Positions 1 through 8,658 are shown, counted from the stretch's first letter. The stretch is 22,504 nucleotides of DNA from a bacterium (GCA_004561785.1 SFUB01000013.1:1-22504); one strand, 5' to 3'. The notes: generated from the letters alone by a model not told the origin. Numbers and translations are program-made.

Positions 1-1908
1 AGGCGTTATGATGTGTTCTTATACACAGAGAAAAGCCAGCTCTTCCATTTGAAAGATAAGCAAAGGGTGGTCTTGTTTGGCCATGTCCTAGGCGGAGTCA
101 AGACGATGCGCTTCGCCAAGGCATCGTGTTCCCAGTTCTTTTTCGAGCAAGAAGATGGGATCCAATTCAAGATTGTTGCCTGGAACCGTCCTTATTTGGC
201 GAAAATATTGAAGGATTACGGCGATTTCACCTTGAAAGGCAGTTATGACGAAGCCCGTCATGAACTCAATTTCCTGTCCATGAAAAAGGGGAGGGTAGAC
301 CTGAAAGACGCCTTCGTCCCCGTCTATTCCTTGCCGGAAGGCTATCCAGAGCATCTCTTCCGCGATCTTGTCAAGAAATCCTTCGAGGCCCTCCACGGTT
401 CCATCGAGGACTTGGTTCCTCAGGAATTCCTGCGTAAATATAGGCTGCTCGGCAAAGAGGAATCCCTCTTTCGTTGCCATTTCCCTTCCTCGGAGAAGGA
501 TATCCGTGAAGGAAGAAGATCCCTGAAATACGAGGAGGCCCTCCTCTTTTGCCTTAAAAACGCCTTGATCCGAAAGCAAAACCAAGGGATTCTTCGCTAT
601 GGGAAAAAACCGATCGATCGTCCCGCTTTGAGGAGCTTCGTACATTCCTTGCCCTATCCTTTGACCCATTCCCAAAAACAGGCGATTGCCGAATGCTTGG
701 AAGATATGGAGAAGCCCTCTCTGATGTACCGCTTGCTCCAGGGAGACGTGGGCTCTGGAAAAACCTTGGTGGCGTCTTTGCTGCTATTTGCCAACGCGAC
801 CCGGGGATCGCAAGGGGCCCTCATGGCCCCGACGGAGACTTTGGCGAAACAGCATTATCAAAACCTCAAGAAGTTCTTCGAGGGCACCCCCTATAAGGTG
901 GATTTGCTTCTGGGGGAGTGCAAAGGAGAGGAAAGGAAACGCACGCTCTCGAGTTTGTCTTCCGGAGAGACGAGCGTCATCGTCGGGACCCACGCTTTGT
1001 TTTCCTCTTCCGTCGCTTATGCTTCCCTGGGCCTAGCAATCATCGATGAACAGCATAAATTCGGCGTCAACCAAAGGGCTTTATTGCAGGAAAAAGGGGA
1101 CTCTTGCGATCTTTTGCTTATGTCGGCCACTCCAATCCCAAGAACGCTTTCCCTGTCTCTTTTCGGCGATTTGGAGGTTTCCACTTTGACCGAATTTCCC
1201 TCTGGATTGCGGAAAATCACCACGAAATGCATGGATTTGTCATCCAAAACGCCTTTCAAAGAAGCCAAAAAGGCCATTGAATCCGGGAAGGCGGTTTATG
1301 TGGTCGCCCCCCAAATCGAGGGGGAAGGATACTCGTCGGTCAAGAAGGTGTTCTCCCTTTATCAAGAAGCTTTCCCCGGGAAATGCGTTCTGCTCCATGG
1401 CGCGATGAGCGAGGAGGAGAAAGAAGCGGCGATTCTGTCTTTCAAGACTCTGCTATGCCCGATCCTCGTCGCCACCTCCGTCGTCGAAGTCGGAATTGAC
1501 GTGAAAGAGGCCTCTTTGATGATCGTTTATGAGGCCTCGAATTTTGCCTTATCTTCCCTCCATCAGCTCCGCGGAAGGATTGGGCGCGGTGGCCAAGAGG
1601 GGCTTTGCCTTCTGCTCGACCGCGCGAAGGAAGACGATGCGAAAAGGAAACTGGAAGTCATGGCTTCCACCGATGACGGCTTCAAAATCGCCGAAGAGGA
1701 TCTGCGCATGAGGGGCCCCGGGACCTGGGCGGGCGTGAAGCAGAGCGGCCTCCCCGATTTCCTTTTCCTGAATCTCGTGGAGGATGGTCCAATCCTGGAA
1801 TGCGCCAGGGAAGACGCAAAAATCCTGATTTCGAATCCCGGAAAAGAAGCGAACTCGAAACTGCTTTCCGTGGCTAAGGAGTCCTTAGGACTCATTTCTT
1901 TGGCCTAA
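1..1908 (+). CDS. recG: ATP-dependent DNA helicase RecG, 5' end cut off by window
   Basis: RecG is a superfamily 2 helicase that drives branch migration and regression of stalled forks and Holliday junctions. The frame is open to the first base of the window. The first visible residues (RRYD...) align by eye with the end of the N-terminal region of Bacillus RecG, so the true start lies upstream and about 45-50 residues are missing. A GTG at 13 is a possible internal start but unlikely. Visible in order: the OB-fold wedge domain; Walker A (GDVGSGKT, near 745); the DEQH box near 1045 followed by K where Bacillus has R; SATPIPRTL; the helicase C-terminal HQLRGRIGRGG near 1560; and the RMRGPG...KQSG motif characteristic of RecG. 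In Bacillus the plsX/fab genes separate recG from rnc; here rnc follows after 45 nt. Identification is secure. Confidence 0.96.
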   Translation, partial: RRYDVFLYTEKSQLFHLKDKQRVVLFGHVLGGVKTMRFAKASCSQFFFEQEDGIQFKIVAWNRPYLAKILKDYGDFTLKGSYDEARHELNFLSMKKGRVDLKDAFVPVYSLPEGYPEHLFRDLVKKSFEALHGSIEDLVPQEFLRKYRLLGKEESLFRCHFPSSEKDIREGRRSLKYEEALLFCLKNALIRKQNQGILRYGKKPIDRPALRSFVHSLPYPLTHSQKQAIAECLEDMEKPSLMYRLLQGDVGSGKTLVASLLLFANATRGSQGALMAPTETLAKQHYQNLKKFFEGTPYKVDLLLGECKGEERKRTLSSLSSGETSVIVGTHALFSSSVAYASLGLAIIDEQHKFGVNQRALLQEKGDSCDLLLMSATPIPRTLSLSLFGDLEVSTLTEFPSGLRKITTKCMDLSSKTPFKEAKKAIESGKAVYVVAPQIEGEGYSSVKKVFSLYQEAFPGKCVLLHGAMSEEEKEAAILSFKTLLCPILVATSVVEVGIDVKEASLMIVYEASNFALSSLHQLRGRIGRGGQEGLCLLLDRAKEDDAKRKLEVMASTDDGFKIAEEDLRMRGPGTWAGVKQSGLPDFLFLNLVEDGPILECAREDAKILISNPGKEANSKLLSVAKESLGLISLA

Positions 1909-1933
1909 TGGGGAAAAAGGGAGGTTTTTAGTC

Positions 1934-1939
1934 TATACT
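1934..1939 (+). promoter_or_regulatory. Candidate -10 box for rnc operon
   Basis: TATACT ends 15 nt before the rnc start codon. No good -35 hexamer is seen 16-18 nt upstream and no Shine-Dalgarno sequence precedes the ATG, so initiation here would give a leader of about 8 nt. Alternatively rnc is read through from recG. The same TATACT hexamer precedes rpsB. Confidence 0.4.
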
Positions 1940-1953
1940 AACCACGCAACGAT

Positions 1954-2652
1954 ATGAGCAGCGAATACATGGATCTATATCGCTCCTTCGGGATCCTACC
2001 TCATAACGAGGAGCTCTACCGCTTGGCCTTCACCCATTCCTCCTACAACGGAATGGCCGGGACGAAGCACCAGGACTATGAACGCCTGGAGTTTTTGGGC
2101 GATTCGATCGTGGGCATGGTCACCAGCGAGCTTTGCTATATCTACCATCCGGAGATGAAACAGGGCGAGCTTTCGGTTTTGAAAGCCCAGTTCATCCGCA
2201 CAAGTTCTGAGGCCGGATACTGCAAGAAACTTGGTCTCGATAAATACATCAAAGTCGGGGCCAGCTTCGCCAAATCATTCCAATCCAACGATTCCCTCTT
2301 TGAGGATGTCTTCGAATCCTTCATCGGGGCCGTCTATTTGGATCAAGGCCTTCTTTTCACTTACCGTCTGGTGAGAAAGATCTTCGAGGACGACATCCGC
2401 ATCGCCCACATAAACGCCAAAATCAACCCCAAGAGCCAACTTCAGGAGGCCATGCAGGCCGACCGCAAAGAGAGCGTGACCTATCGGATTTTGGCGGAAT
2501 ACGGGTCCGGCGAGGACAAGCGCTTCTTGGCTGGGGTTTATTTCGAAGGGAACGAAATCGGGCGCGGGCAAGGCAGGAACAAGAAGACTGCCGAAACCGA
2601 AGCCGCCGCCAACGCTTTGTCGAAGATGTCCCTTCCGGAAGGAGTGGAATAA
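1954..2652 (+). CDS. rnc: Ribonuclease III
   Basis: RNase III cleaves double-stranded RNA, processing the rRNA precursor and some mRNAs. The 232-residue length is typical. The N-terminal catalytic domain carries the signature ERLEFLGDSIV with its acidic metal ligands, and a second acidic cluster (LFEDVFESFIGAVYLD) completes the active site. The C-terminal double-stranded RNA-binding domain begins near residue 155 (NPKSQLQEAMQ) and ends with the KKTAETEAAANAL helix. The ATG at 1954 has no Shine-Dalgarno sequence; an in-frame ATG at 1969 is an alternative start. The stop overlaps the ftsY start (TAATG), implying translational coupling. The smc gene that usually sits between rnc and ftsY in Bacilli is absent here. 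Confidence 0.96.
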   Translation: MSSEYMDLYRSFGILPHNEELYRLAFTHSSYNGMAGTKHQDYERLEFLGDSIVGMVTSELCYIYHPEMKQGELSVLKAQFIRTSSEAGYCKKLGLDKYIKVGASFAKSFQSNDSLFEDVFESFIGAVYLDQGLLFTYRLVRKIFEDDIRIAHINAKINPKSQLQEAMQADRKESVTYRILAEYGSGEDKRFLAGVYFEGNEIGRGQGRNKKTAETEAAANALSKMSLPEGVE

Positions 2653-3656
2653 TGGGCCTTTTTTCGTTTTTGAAAAGCAAATTCGCCAAAAAGAAAGAGG
2701 AGGCGCCCGCCGAGAAGGCCGCTTTGGACACCTATTCCAAAGGAATGGAGAAAAGCCGCAAGAACTTCGCCTCCAAACTCGATGAACTGTCCAAACGCTA
2801 CGCCAAGGTCAACGAGGAGTATTTCGAAGAACTGGAGCAGATCCTCATCGAAAGCGATGTGGGCGTCGAACTTTCTCTGCGCCTCATCGAGGAGACCCTG
2901 GACGAAGCCACAAAGAACAAAATCAGCGAGCCGAAAGCCATCAACGAGCTTTTGGTCGACAAGATGTTCGTGGGTTACGCGACCAGCGGAGAGTCCATTC
3001 AGAACGAACTGCATTTTGCCCCGGAAGGCCCGACCGTCCTTTTGGTCTGCGGCGTCAACGGGGTGGGCAAGACGACCACCATCGCCAAACTTGCCTATCG
3101 CTATATCCGCCAAGGCAAGAAGGTTCTGCTTGTGGCGGGGGATACCTTCCGCGCCGGAGCGGTCGAACAGCTTAAGATTTGGGCCGATCGGCTCGGATGC
3201 CCGATCGTGACGGGCAAACCGGAATCCGATCCCGCCTCCGTCGCCTTCGAAGGGGCGGCATACGCGAATCAACACGGCGTCGATTTGGCGATCGTGGACA
3301 CGGCCGGAAGGCAGCAGACGAAATCCAACCTCATGCAGGAACTCTCCAAAATCTCGAGGGTTCTATCCAAGGAAATCCCGGGAGCGCCCCACGAGACTTT
3401 CCTCGTTTTGGATGGGACGACGGGGCAAAACGGCGTCCTGCAGGCCTCGTCCTTCAAAGAAGCCTGCCCCTTGACGGGCATCGTCGTCACCAAGATGGAT
3501 GGGACCTCCAAAGGAGGCATCATCCTCTCAATCCGCGACACTTTGGGCATCCCGGTCCGCTTCATCGGGCTCGGGGAAAAGATGGAGGATCTCCAAGAGT
3601 TCGACTTGGACAAATACCTTTATGGACTGCTCCTGGGGGAGAAAAGCGATGAATGA
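2652..3656 (+). CDS. ftsY: Signal recognition particle receptor FtsY
   Basis: FtsY is the SRP receptor GTPase that docks ribosome-nascent chain-Ffh complexes at the membrane. The 334-residue protein has a short charged N-terminal A region (residues 1-25, MGLFSFLKSKF then KKK/E-rich) that could contact membrane, then the N domain helical bundle and the G domain. G motifs: GVNGVGKTTT (about 134-143), DTFRAGAVEQL, DTAGRQ and TKMDGTSKGG. The A region is short compared with enterobacterial FtsY, as usual in Bacillota. The start overlaps the rnc stop by one base and the end overlaps ylxM by 8 nt. Both SRP GTPases are encoded within one operon, with ffh 324 nt further on. Confidence 0.97.
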   Translation: MGLFSFLKSKFAKKKEEAPAEKAALDTYSKGMEKSRKNFASKLDELSKRYAKVNEEYFEELEQILIESDVGVELSLRLIEETLDEATKNKISEPKAINELLVDKMFVGYATSGESIQNELHFAPEGPTVLLVCGVNGVGKTTTIAKLAYRYIRQGKKVLLVAGDTFRAGAVEQLKIWADRLGCPIVTGKPESDPASVAFEGAAYANQHGVDLAIVDTAGRQQTKSNLMQELSKISRVLSKEIPGAPHETFLVLDGTTGQNGVLQASSFKEACPLTGIVVTKMDGTSKGGIILSIRDTLGIPVRFIGLGEKMEDLQEFDLDKYLYGLLLGEKSDE

Positions 3657-3990
3657 AGACGCCCTTTCCAGCCGAGAGAGGGCAGTGTCCCTTTTGGAAT
3701 GCTACGAATCCTTGCTGACCGAGAAGCAACGGGGCGTCATGGACGACTACTACCGTTACGATTTGTCCTTGGGAGAGATTGGGGAGAACCGAAGCATCTC
3801 CCGGGCTGGGGTCTACGACGCTTTGAAGAAATCCAATGAGAAACTTGAGGAATTTGAGAAAAATCTCGGGCTTCTGCGGAAAAAAGAGCAGATGAAGGAG
3901 AAAATCCAAACAATCGAGAAAGAACTAGACCCCGCAAAAAAACTGCAATTATATGAGGAACTAGGAAAGGAAATCACCCATGGCATTTGA
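3649..3990 (+). CDS. ylxM: YlxM/p13-family SRP-associated regulatory protein
   Basis: A 113-residue protein of the YlxM/p13 family, always found beside ffh or ftsY and, in streptococci, shown to modulate SRP GTPase activity. It has a sigma-70 region 4-like helix-turn-helix (LLTEKQRGVMDDYY...SLGEIGENRSISRAGVYDALKK), followed by a predicted coiled coil rich in E and K (residues about 65-105). The ATG at 3649 is chosen because it gives the expected family N-terminus; the open frame extends further upstream but only antiparallel to the ftsY reading frame. It overlaps ftsY by 8 nt and ffh by 11 nt, so translation of the three is probably coupled. Family assignment is firm, exact role inferred. Confidence 0.9.
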   Translation: MNEDALSSRERAVSLLECYESLLTEKQRGVMDDYYRYDLSLGEIGENRSISRAGVYDALKKSNEKLEEFEKNLGLLRKKEQMKEKIQTIEKELDPAKKLQLYEELGKEITHGI

Positions 3991-5314
3991 ATCATTGAGC
4001 GACCGCTTCTCCGCCATCTTCAAGAAGATGCGCGGCCAAGCTACTTTGACTGAGAAGAACATGGACGACATGCTGAAGGAGATCCGCGTCGCTTTGCTTG
4101 AGGCGGACGTCAATTTCAAAGTCGTCAAGAATTTCATTTCCGATGTGAAAGAGAAAGCCATCGGGGAGCAGGTTTTCCAGAAGGTCAATCCCTCCCAGAT
4201 GATCGTCAAGATCGTCCACGATGAGATTCAAGAGCTCCTCGGCGCGGATCAGACGGAGATCCATTATAGCGCCACTTTGACCACCCTCATGCTCGTGGGT
4301 CTTCAAGGAACCGGGAAAACCACGACCGCCGGAAAGCTCGGCTATTATTTGAAGAACAAGCTCCACAAGAAAGTGATGTTCGGCGCCCTCGACGTTTACC
4401 GTCCCGCCGCCATCGATCAGCTGAAGCAGCTCTCCGAGCAGATCGGCGTCGAATTCTTCACCATGGGTCAAGGCGATCCCGTGAAGATCGCCAAAGCCGC
4501 CCAGCAAAAGGCTTTGGAAACTGGGATCGACGTCTTGATTCTCGATACCGCCGGCCGCCTTCAAATCGACGAAGGCCTTATGGAGGAGCTCCGTTCCATC
4601 AACCACGAAGTCCATCCGGATGAGGTTTTGCTTTTGGTCGACGCCGCGAGCGGGCAAGATGCCGTCAACGTCGCCAACGCCTTCAACAAGGACCTCCACC
4701 TTACCGGTGTGGTCATGTCCAAACTCGACGGCGACGCTAGGGGCGGCGCGGCCTTGTCCATCAAATACCTCACTGGGCTCCCCATCAAATTCGCCGGCGT
4801 CGGCGAGAAGATGGAAGACCTCGAGATGTTCCACCCCGATCGCATGGCCGACCGCATCCTCGGCATGGGCGACATCGTGACTTTGGTTGAAAAAGCCAAA
4901 GAGAACATCGATGAGAAAGAAGCCGAGAAGCAAGCCCGGAAGATGATGGATGGGGACTTCACCCTTGAAGACATGCTCAAGCAGATGAAACAAGTCCAGA
5001 AGATCGGCTCCATTGGGGCGATCGCCAAATTGATCCCGGGGATGCCAAAGCTGAGCGATGAACAAAAAGATGCCGCCGAACGGGAAATGAAGGTCTTTGA
5101 GGCTGTCATCAATTCGATGACCCCCTATGAACGGAAGCATCCTCAGGTGCTCCGATATAGCCATAAGAACCGCATCGCCAAAGGCTGCGGATTGACCAAC
5201 GCCGACATCAACCGGGTCCTTAGGAAATACGACCAATCCAAGGAAATGATGAAGCAGATGAAGCAATATCAGAAATCTGGGAAGATGGGCCGCGGGTTCG
5301 GCGGATTCCGTTAA
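3980..5314 (+). CDS. ffh: Signal recognition particle protein Ffh (SRP54)
   Basis: Ffh binds signal sequences and 4.5S/6S RNA and delivers nascent membrane and secreted proteins to FtsY. The 444 residues fit the family. N domain at 1-85; G domain with GLQGTGKTTT (about 107-116), DVYRPAAIDQL, DTAGRLQ and MSKLDGDARGG; then the methionine-rich M domain from about 325 (MLKQMKQVQKIG..., RIAKGCG helix-turn-helix for RNA binding), ending MGRGFGGFR. The start follows GGAAAGGAAA and lies inside the 3' end of ylxM. In most Bacilli rpsP follows directly in the same direction; here a LemA-type membrane pair follows and the rpsP cluster is inverted further downstream. Confidence 0.98.
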   Translation: MAFESLSDRFSAIFKKMRGQATLTEKNMDDMLKEIRVALLEADVNFKVVKNFISDVKEKAIGEQVFQKVNPSQMIVKIVHDEIQELLGADQTEIHYSATLTTLMLVGLQGTGKTTTAGKLGYYLKNKLHKKVMFGALDVYRPAAIDQLKQLSEQIGVEFFTMGQGDPVKIAKAAQQKALETGIDVLILDTAGRLQIDEGLMEELRSINHEVHPDEVLLLVDAASGQDAVNVANAFNKDLHLTGVVMSKLDGDARGGAALSIKYLTGLPIKFAGVGEKMEDLEMFHPDRMADRILGMGDIVTLVEKAKENIDEKEAEKQARKMMDGDFTLEDMLKQMKQVQKIGSIGAIAKLIPGMPKLSDEQKDAAEREMKVFEAVINSMTPYERKHPQVLRYSHKNRIAKGCGLTNADINRVLRKYDQSKEMMKQMKQYQKSGKMGRGFGGFR

Positions 5315-5339
5315 TTCTCTTATTGGGAGGAACCTGGAT

Positions 5340-7202
5340 ATGGAAGACGAGATTCTCTATCGCCCACGCGAACTTTATGAAAAGCAGTTTAAGCAAAGCT
5401 ACCATGAAAACGCCGAAAAGCATTTTGAGGAATTGACGAAAGAAGCCAAGATCGATATCGAGGCCAATAAAAAGCACGTCACCCAATACAAGAAAGACGA
5501 TGCCGCCTCTAAGGAGGCCAATTCCAAAGCCGGATCGGCCAGGGGCTTGGGCACGTTCGTTCTCGTTTGCATCATCATCTTCATGGCGATTGGCGGGCTG
5601 ATGATCCTCTTTGGCGCCCTTTCGCACGCAGAATGGTATATCTACCTCATCGGCTCGTTTTTGCTCGCCTCTGGAATCGGCTTAATCGTCGTTAGGGCCG
5701 TGGTAGTGAAGAAACTCATCGAAAGGCGTGAGCAACTCGCTCAGGAATTGGCCAAGAGAACTCAGAACTCCTTGAGCGTTTGCTACAACGACATGGCGGA
5801 GTTGAATCGTTCCTTTGATTGGAACGCCCCCGCCGCCATCATGGAGAAAACGACTCCCATCATCGATCTGGACCCTTATTTCACGCCGGAACGCTTCTGC
5901 TACCTTCGCGATAAATTTGGTCTTCAGGAAGTCACCGACCCCCATGAAACCGTCTTAGGTGTGATCTCCGGCCAGATTCAGGGGAATCCTTTCATCATCG
6001 AGAGGATCCTCACCGAGCACATGGCCCCCAAGGTCTACACGGGTTCCATCGTGATCACCTGGACCACTACTTATCGCGATGAAAAAGGCACCCATACCCA
6101 AACCCACACCCAAACGTTGACCGCCTCCATCTCGCGTCCCGCTCCGTATTATCGGACGGACACGCGCCTCATCTATGGGAATGAGGCCGCTCCCCATCTT
6201 CACTTCAGCCGCGTGCCTTCCGGGGCTTCCAACATGAGCGAAAAAGAAAGGGATAAAGCCGCCGCCAGCGGGATGAAGGAACTCAAAAAACTGTCCGATA
6301 AGCAGCTGACATCCGGAGCTGCCCACGTCTTGACCCCCATGGGAAATGATCACTTCGACGTTTTCTTCGGGGCCAATGACCGGGACAATGAGGTCGAGTT
6401 CCGTTTGCTTTTCACCCCCTTGGCCCAGAAGAACATGCTCGACATCCTCGAAAATCCAACTCCGTTCGGAGACGACTTCGTGATGGTCAAGGATGGAATG
6501 GTGAACTCCATCGCGTCCGCCCATTCGCAGTCCTTCGATTACGACGCCGATCCTGCTCGTTTCATGGGGTATGACTGGGAGGACATGAAAGCGGAATTCG
6601 TCTCCTATTGCGATTTCTACATCCAGGGACTGTTCTTCGATTTGGCCCCCTTGCTTTCCATCCCCCTCTATCAGATGCACAAACCCCATGAATACATTTA
6701 CGATGGCGGATACGGGGCGAATATCACCGCATTCGAACATGAAGTCATGGCCAACAGCATGGATCCCGACGTTTTGCGCCCGGAAGGGGCTGCCTCGGAT
6801 TTGCCGCTCATCAACAAACAACTCGCCTGCGCCACAAAAGGCGAGTCCGATTGCGTCGTTTTGTCCACCTATTCCTATCATGAGACCCCTCAGGTTGAAT
6901 TCGTGAGCAAAATGGGCGGAGACGGACGCTTGCATGAGATCCCGGTCCATTGGATCCAGTATGATAAAGTGCAAAGAGAATCCTCGATAGCCGTCAGGAA
7001 GGTTGGGGGCTCTCGAAAGGACTTCAAAGACAGGAAAGCCACTTCCTCAGTTTCCGTCCTCAAAAGGCCCGGCTTGACCTATCGCAGGGGCTTGCTTGCG
7101 TTCTTGATCGATGACGACGTTTTCACCCAAGAAGAAGAAAACGAACTCGCTTCTCTTTTCTCTTCCGCAAAAACGGGCGATAATGAGACCAACCATTCCT
7201 AA
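5340..7202 (+). CDS. Two-pass membrane protein of unknown function, LemA partner
   Basis: I do not recognise this 620-residue protein. It has a charged, helical N-terminus (1-65, E/K-rich), two adjacent membrane segments (about 70-94 and 99-123) joined by a very short loop (SHAEW), then a large soluble domain of nearly 500 residues. By the positive-inside rule (KK..ERR after the second segment) the N-terminus and the large domain both face the cytoplasm. The domain contains a Thr-rich strand (THTQTHTQTL, near 211-220), an E/K-rich helix (near 270-300), and several Tyr/Trp/Asp-rich segments. No catalytic motif is evident. GGGAGGA precedes the ATG and ffh ends 25 nt upstream, so co-transcription with ffh is likely; lemA follows after 12 nt. 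Pairing of lemA with a larger membrane protein is common, so a joint envelope-associated role is inferred only. Confidence 0.85.
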   Translation: MEDEILYRPRELYEKQFKQSYHENAEKHFEELTKEAKIDIEANKKHVTQYKKDDAASKEANSKAGSARGLGTFVLVCIIIFMAIGGLMILFGALSHAEWYIYLIGSFLLASGIGLIVVRAVVVKKLIERREQLAQELAKRTQNSLSVCYNDMAELNRSFDWNAPAAIMEKTTPIIDLDPYFTPERFCYLRDKFGLQEVTDPHETVLGVISGQIQGNPFIIERILTEHMAPKVYTGSIVITWTTTYRDEKGTHTQTHTQTLTASISRPAPYYRTDTRLIYGNEAAPHLHFSRVPSGASNMSEKERDKAAASGMKELKKLSDKQLTSGAAHVLTPMGNDHFDVFFGANDRDNEVEFRLLFTPLAQKNMLDILENPTPFGDDFVMVKDGMVNSIASAHSQSFDYDADPARFMGYDWEDMKAEFVSYCDFYIQGLFFDLAPLLSIPLYQMHKPHEYIYDGGYGANITAFEHEVMANSMDPDVLRPEGAASDLPLINKQLACATKGESDCVVLSTYSYHETPQVEFVSKMGGDGRLHEIPVHWIQYDKVQRESSIAVRKVGGSRKDFKDRKATSSVSVLKRPGLTYRRGLLAFLIDDDVFTQEEENELASLFSSAKTGDNETNHS

Positions 7203-7214
7203 GGAGGAACCGAT

Positions 7215-7877
7215 ATGGCAAATGAATTAGACGAAATGACTGGGCCGGTTAACGAAGCTGGACGCGACGCTCACGTCATCGAAAAGCAGATCGCGGTCAA
7301 GACCGATTGGAGAAGCACTTTGTTCCAGGTCGTGCTCTGGGTTCTTGGCATCATCCCGGGGCTCATCTTTGCGATCATGAAGATCAAGGCCAAGAGCTAT
7401 CTCCAGCAGCTTCAGCAAAAGATCCAGCATGATGCTTCCACCATCGACAACTATCAAGTTCAGCGTGTCGTCATCCTCGAAAACGCCGCAAAGCTTCTTG
7501 AAAAGTCCGTCGATTTGGATAAAACGGTCTTCGCGGATGTCGCCAAATACCGTTCTGGCAACGTCTCCGACGCTGAGCGCAACGAATTCCAAGGCAAACT
7601 TGAGACCATCAATAGCAAGATCAATTTCGCCCTCGAAAGGTATCCTGAACTCAAATCCCAGGTCACGATCGCCGACTGCATGCAGCAGAACCGTTATCTC
7701 CAGCAAGAGATCACCGCTGCCAGGGAAGCCTATAACGATACGGTCATGAGATGGAACACCGAGATCTTCGCTTGGCCTACCAAGATGATCGTCGCCGCTA
7801 AGGCCGGTTACACCACCCGCATCCCCTTCACCGCCTCCAAGGAGATGAAGGACAAGAGCGAATCCGTCTTGTTCTGA
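7215..7877 (+). CDS. lemA: LemA family membrane protein
   Basis: A 220-residue protein with one membrane segment (about 34-56) and a helical C-terminal domain typical of LemA. The family-like parts are the stretch around residues 75-115 (LENAAKLLEKSV...FADVAKYRS) and the conserved end YNDTVMRWNTEIFAWPTKMI near 173-192. LemA proteins are widespread bacterial membrane proteins of uncertain biochemical role. Unlike canonical LemA, the membrane anchor is preceded by a charged 33-residue N-terminal tail; KIKAK after the anchor suggests that the C-terminal domain is cytoplasmic. A strong Shine-Dalgarno (AAGGAGG) lies before the ATG. It ends the operon, with a terminator 15 nt after the stop. Family call is by eye and fairly secure; divergence from the typical pattern is notable. 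Confidence 0.82.
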   Translation: MANELDEMTGPVNEAGRDAHVIEKQIAVKTDWRSTLFQVVLWVLGIIPGLIFAIMKIKAKSYLQQLQQKIQHDASTIDNYQVQRVVILENAAKLLEKSVDLDKTVFADVAKYRSGNVSDAERNEFQGKLETINSKINFALERYPELKSQVTIADCMQQNRYLQQEITAAREAYNDTVMRWNTEIFAWPTKMIVAAKAGYTTRIPFTASKEMKDKSESVLF

Positions 7878-7891
7878 GCGGATGCAAGATC

Positions 7892-7919
7892 AAGGCGCGC
7901 TGCAAGGCGCGTCTTTTTT
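7892..7919 (+). terminator. Rho-independent terminator after lemA
   Basis: A 9-bp stem (AAGGCGCGC with GCGCGTCTT, one G-U pair) around a TGCAAG loop runs into six T. It closes the plus-strand rnc-to-lemA transcription unit before the gene-poor stretch. Confidence 0.85.
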
Positions 7920-8050
7920 CATCAAATTCTGATAGAGCTAAGGCGTGTATGTGTTTTTATCGGGGTTCATCTTTTTTCTCCTTTTTTGCCTGTTGATTTT
8001 CCTCTCTTTTTAATTGATTCCATTATTTGCGAGATAAGGTTCGTGGTGAC
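7920..8050. other. T-rich non-coding stretch
   Basis: Between the lemA terminator and the gene remnant the plus strand is pyrimidine-rich with repeated T runs and looks clearly lower in GC than its neighbours. No open frame, convincing promoter or RNA structure is seen. It may be foreign or simply unconstrained sequence near a rearrangement point. Confidence 0.4.
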
Positions 8051-8658
8051 ATGAAGATCTTGGTTTATGACTCAAATATCGATTCCCTCCATTGAATTTT
8101 GAAATTCGTGGCCAAGGACGCATCCTTGGATTGCAAGTTCATCCTCAGCGCCCCCAAAATTCGATGCACGGCTCGAAAAAAGTTTGTCGGCAATCTCGCC
8201 GACATCGCTCACCATCCGTTTTTTTGCGGGAATTCCTTGCGTGTTTGGACGCCTCCCGCGATAGAAAACGGAAGAAGGGCATCTTTTTTCCGCACTTATG
8301 TGTCCTTTGATTTCATTGTCGATGACGAGGCTATCAATTTTACGTCTAACAAAGCAAAAAGCTATTGGCTTTGCTGGTCGCCCACGCCGGGGAACCCTGG
8401 AGATGAAAGAGACCATCGCTAGGCTTTGGCTTGGGAAAGAGGAGGATCTTGCGAAGCGGCTTTACCGGGCACGGTGAACGAGCTCAGAGGTTTGCTTCGA
8501 TCGCTTGACTTGGTCGATATGGTCGAAGGGGGCGCGGAAGCCTTCGCCTGGACACGACCGGAGCCAACTGCACTTATTGGCTGGATCTGAAAAATAAGCA
8601 ACCCATTCCCGATACGTTCCTGCTTAACTATCCTTGGGGCAAAGACTTCCTGAAATAA
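8051..8658 (+). pseudogene. Decayed coding remnant, several frameshifts
   Basis: No intact gene covers this stretch, but protein-like segments follow each other in different frames. They are: MKILVYDSNIDSLH then a stop at 8093; the same frame onward to 8422, containing FDFIVDDEAINF; MKETIARLWLGKEEDLAKRL from 8403 to 8477 in another frame; NELRGLLRSLDLVDMVEGG from 8474; and finally LDTTGANCTYWLDLKNKQ through YPWGKDFLK, 8548-8658, in the third frame. This pattern suggests one ancestral gene of roughly 200 codons broken by one nonsense mutation and at least three frameshifts. I do not recognise the family. The last codons abut the trmD terminator on the other strand. Alternatives are chance open frames or sequencing error. 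Confidence 0.45.

Noticed and set aside
2652..3990. Reassigned TGA codon (genetic code 4), considered because of the Mollicutes-like compaction
   Set aside because: TGA ends ftsY, ylxM and frr at the expected family lengths and Trp is encoded by TGG.
3992..5266. Long minus-strand open frame (424 codons) opposite ffh
   Set aside because: ffh on the plus strand is unmistakable. The antisense frame stays open because TTA, CTA and TCA codons are rare in the sense gene; its protein has no recognisable domain.
6085..6117. Short tandem ACCCA-type repeats encoding THTQTHTQ
   Set aside because: Only two imperfect 12-bp units inside a coding region; a local protein feature rather than a DNA repeat element.
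5955..6974. Minus-strand open frame (339 codons) opposite the 620-residue membrane protein
   Set aside because: The plus-strand frame has a ribosome binding site, sensible membrane segments and operon spacing. The antisense product is a His/Gly-rich shadow without a start signal.
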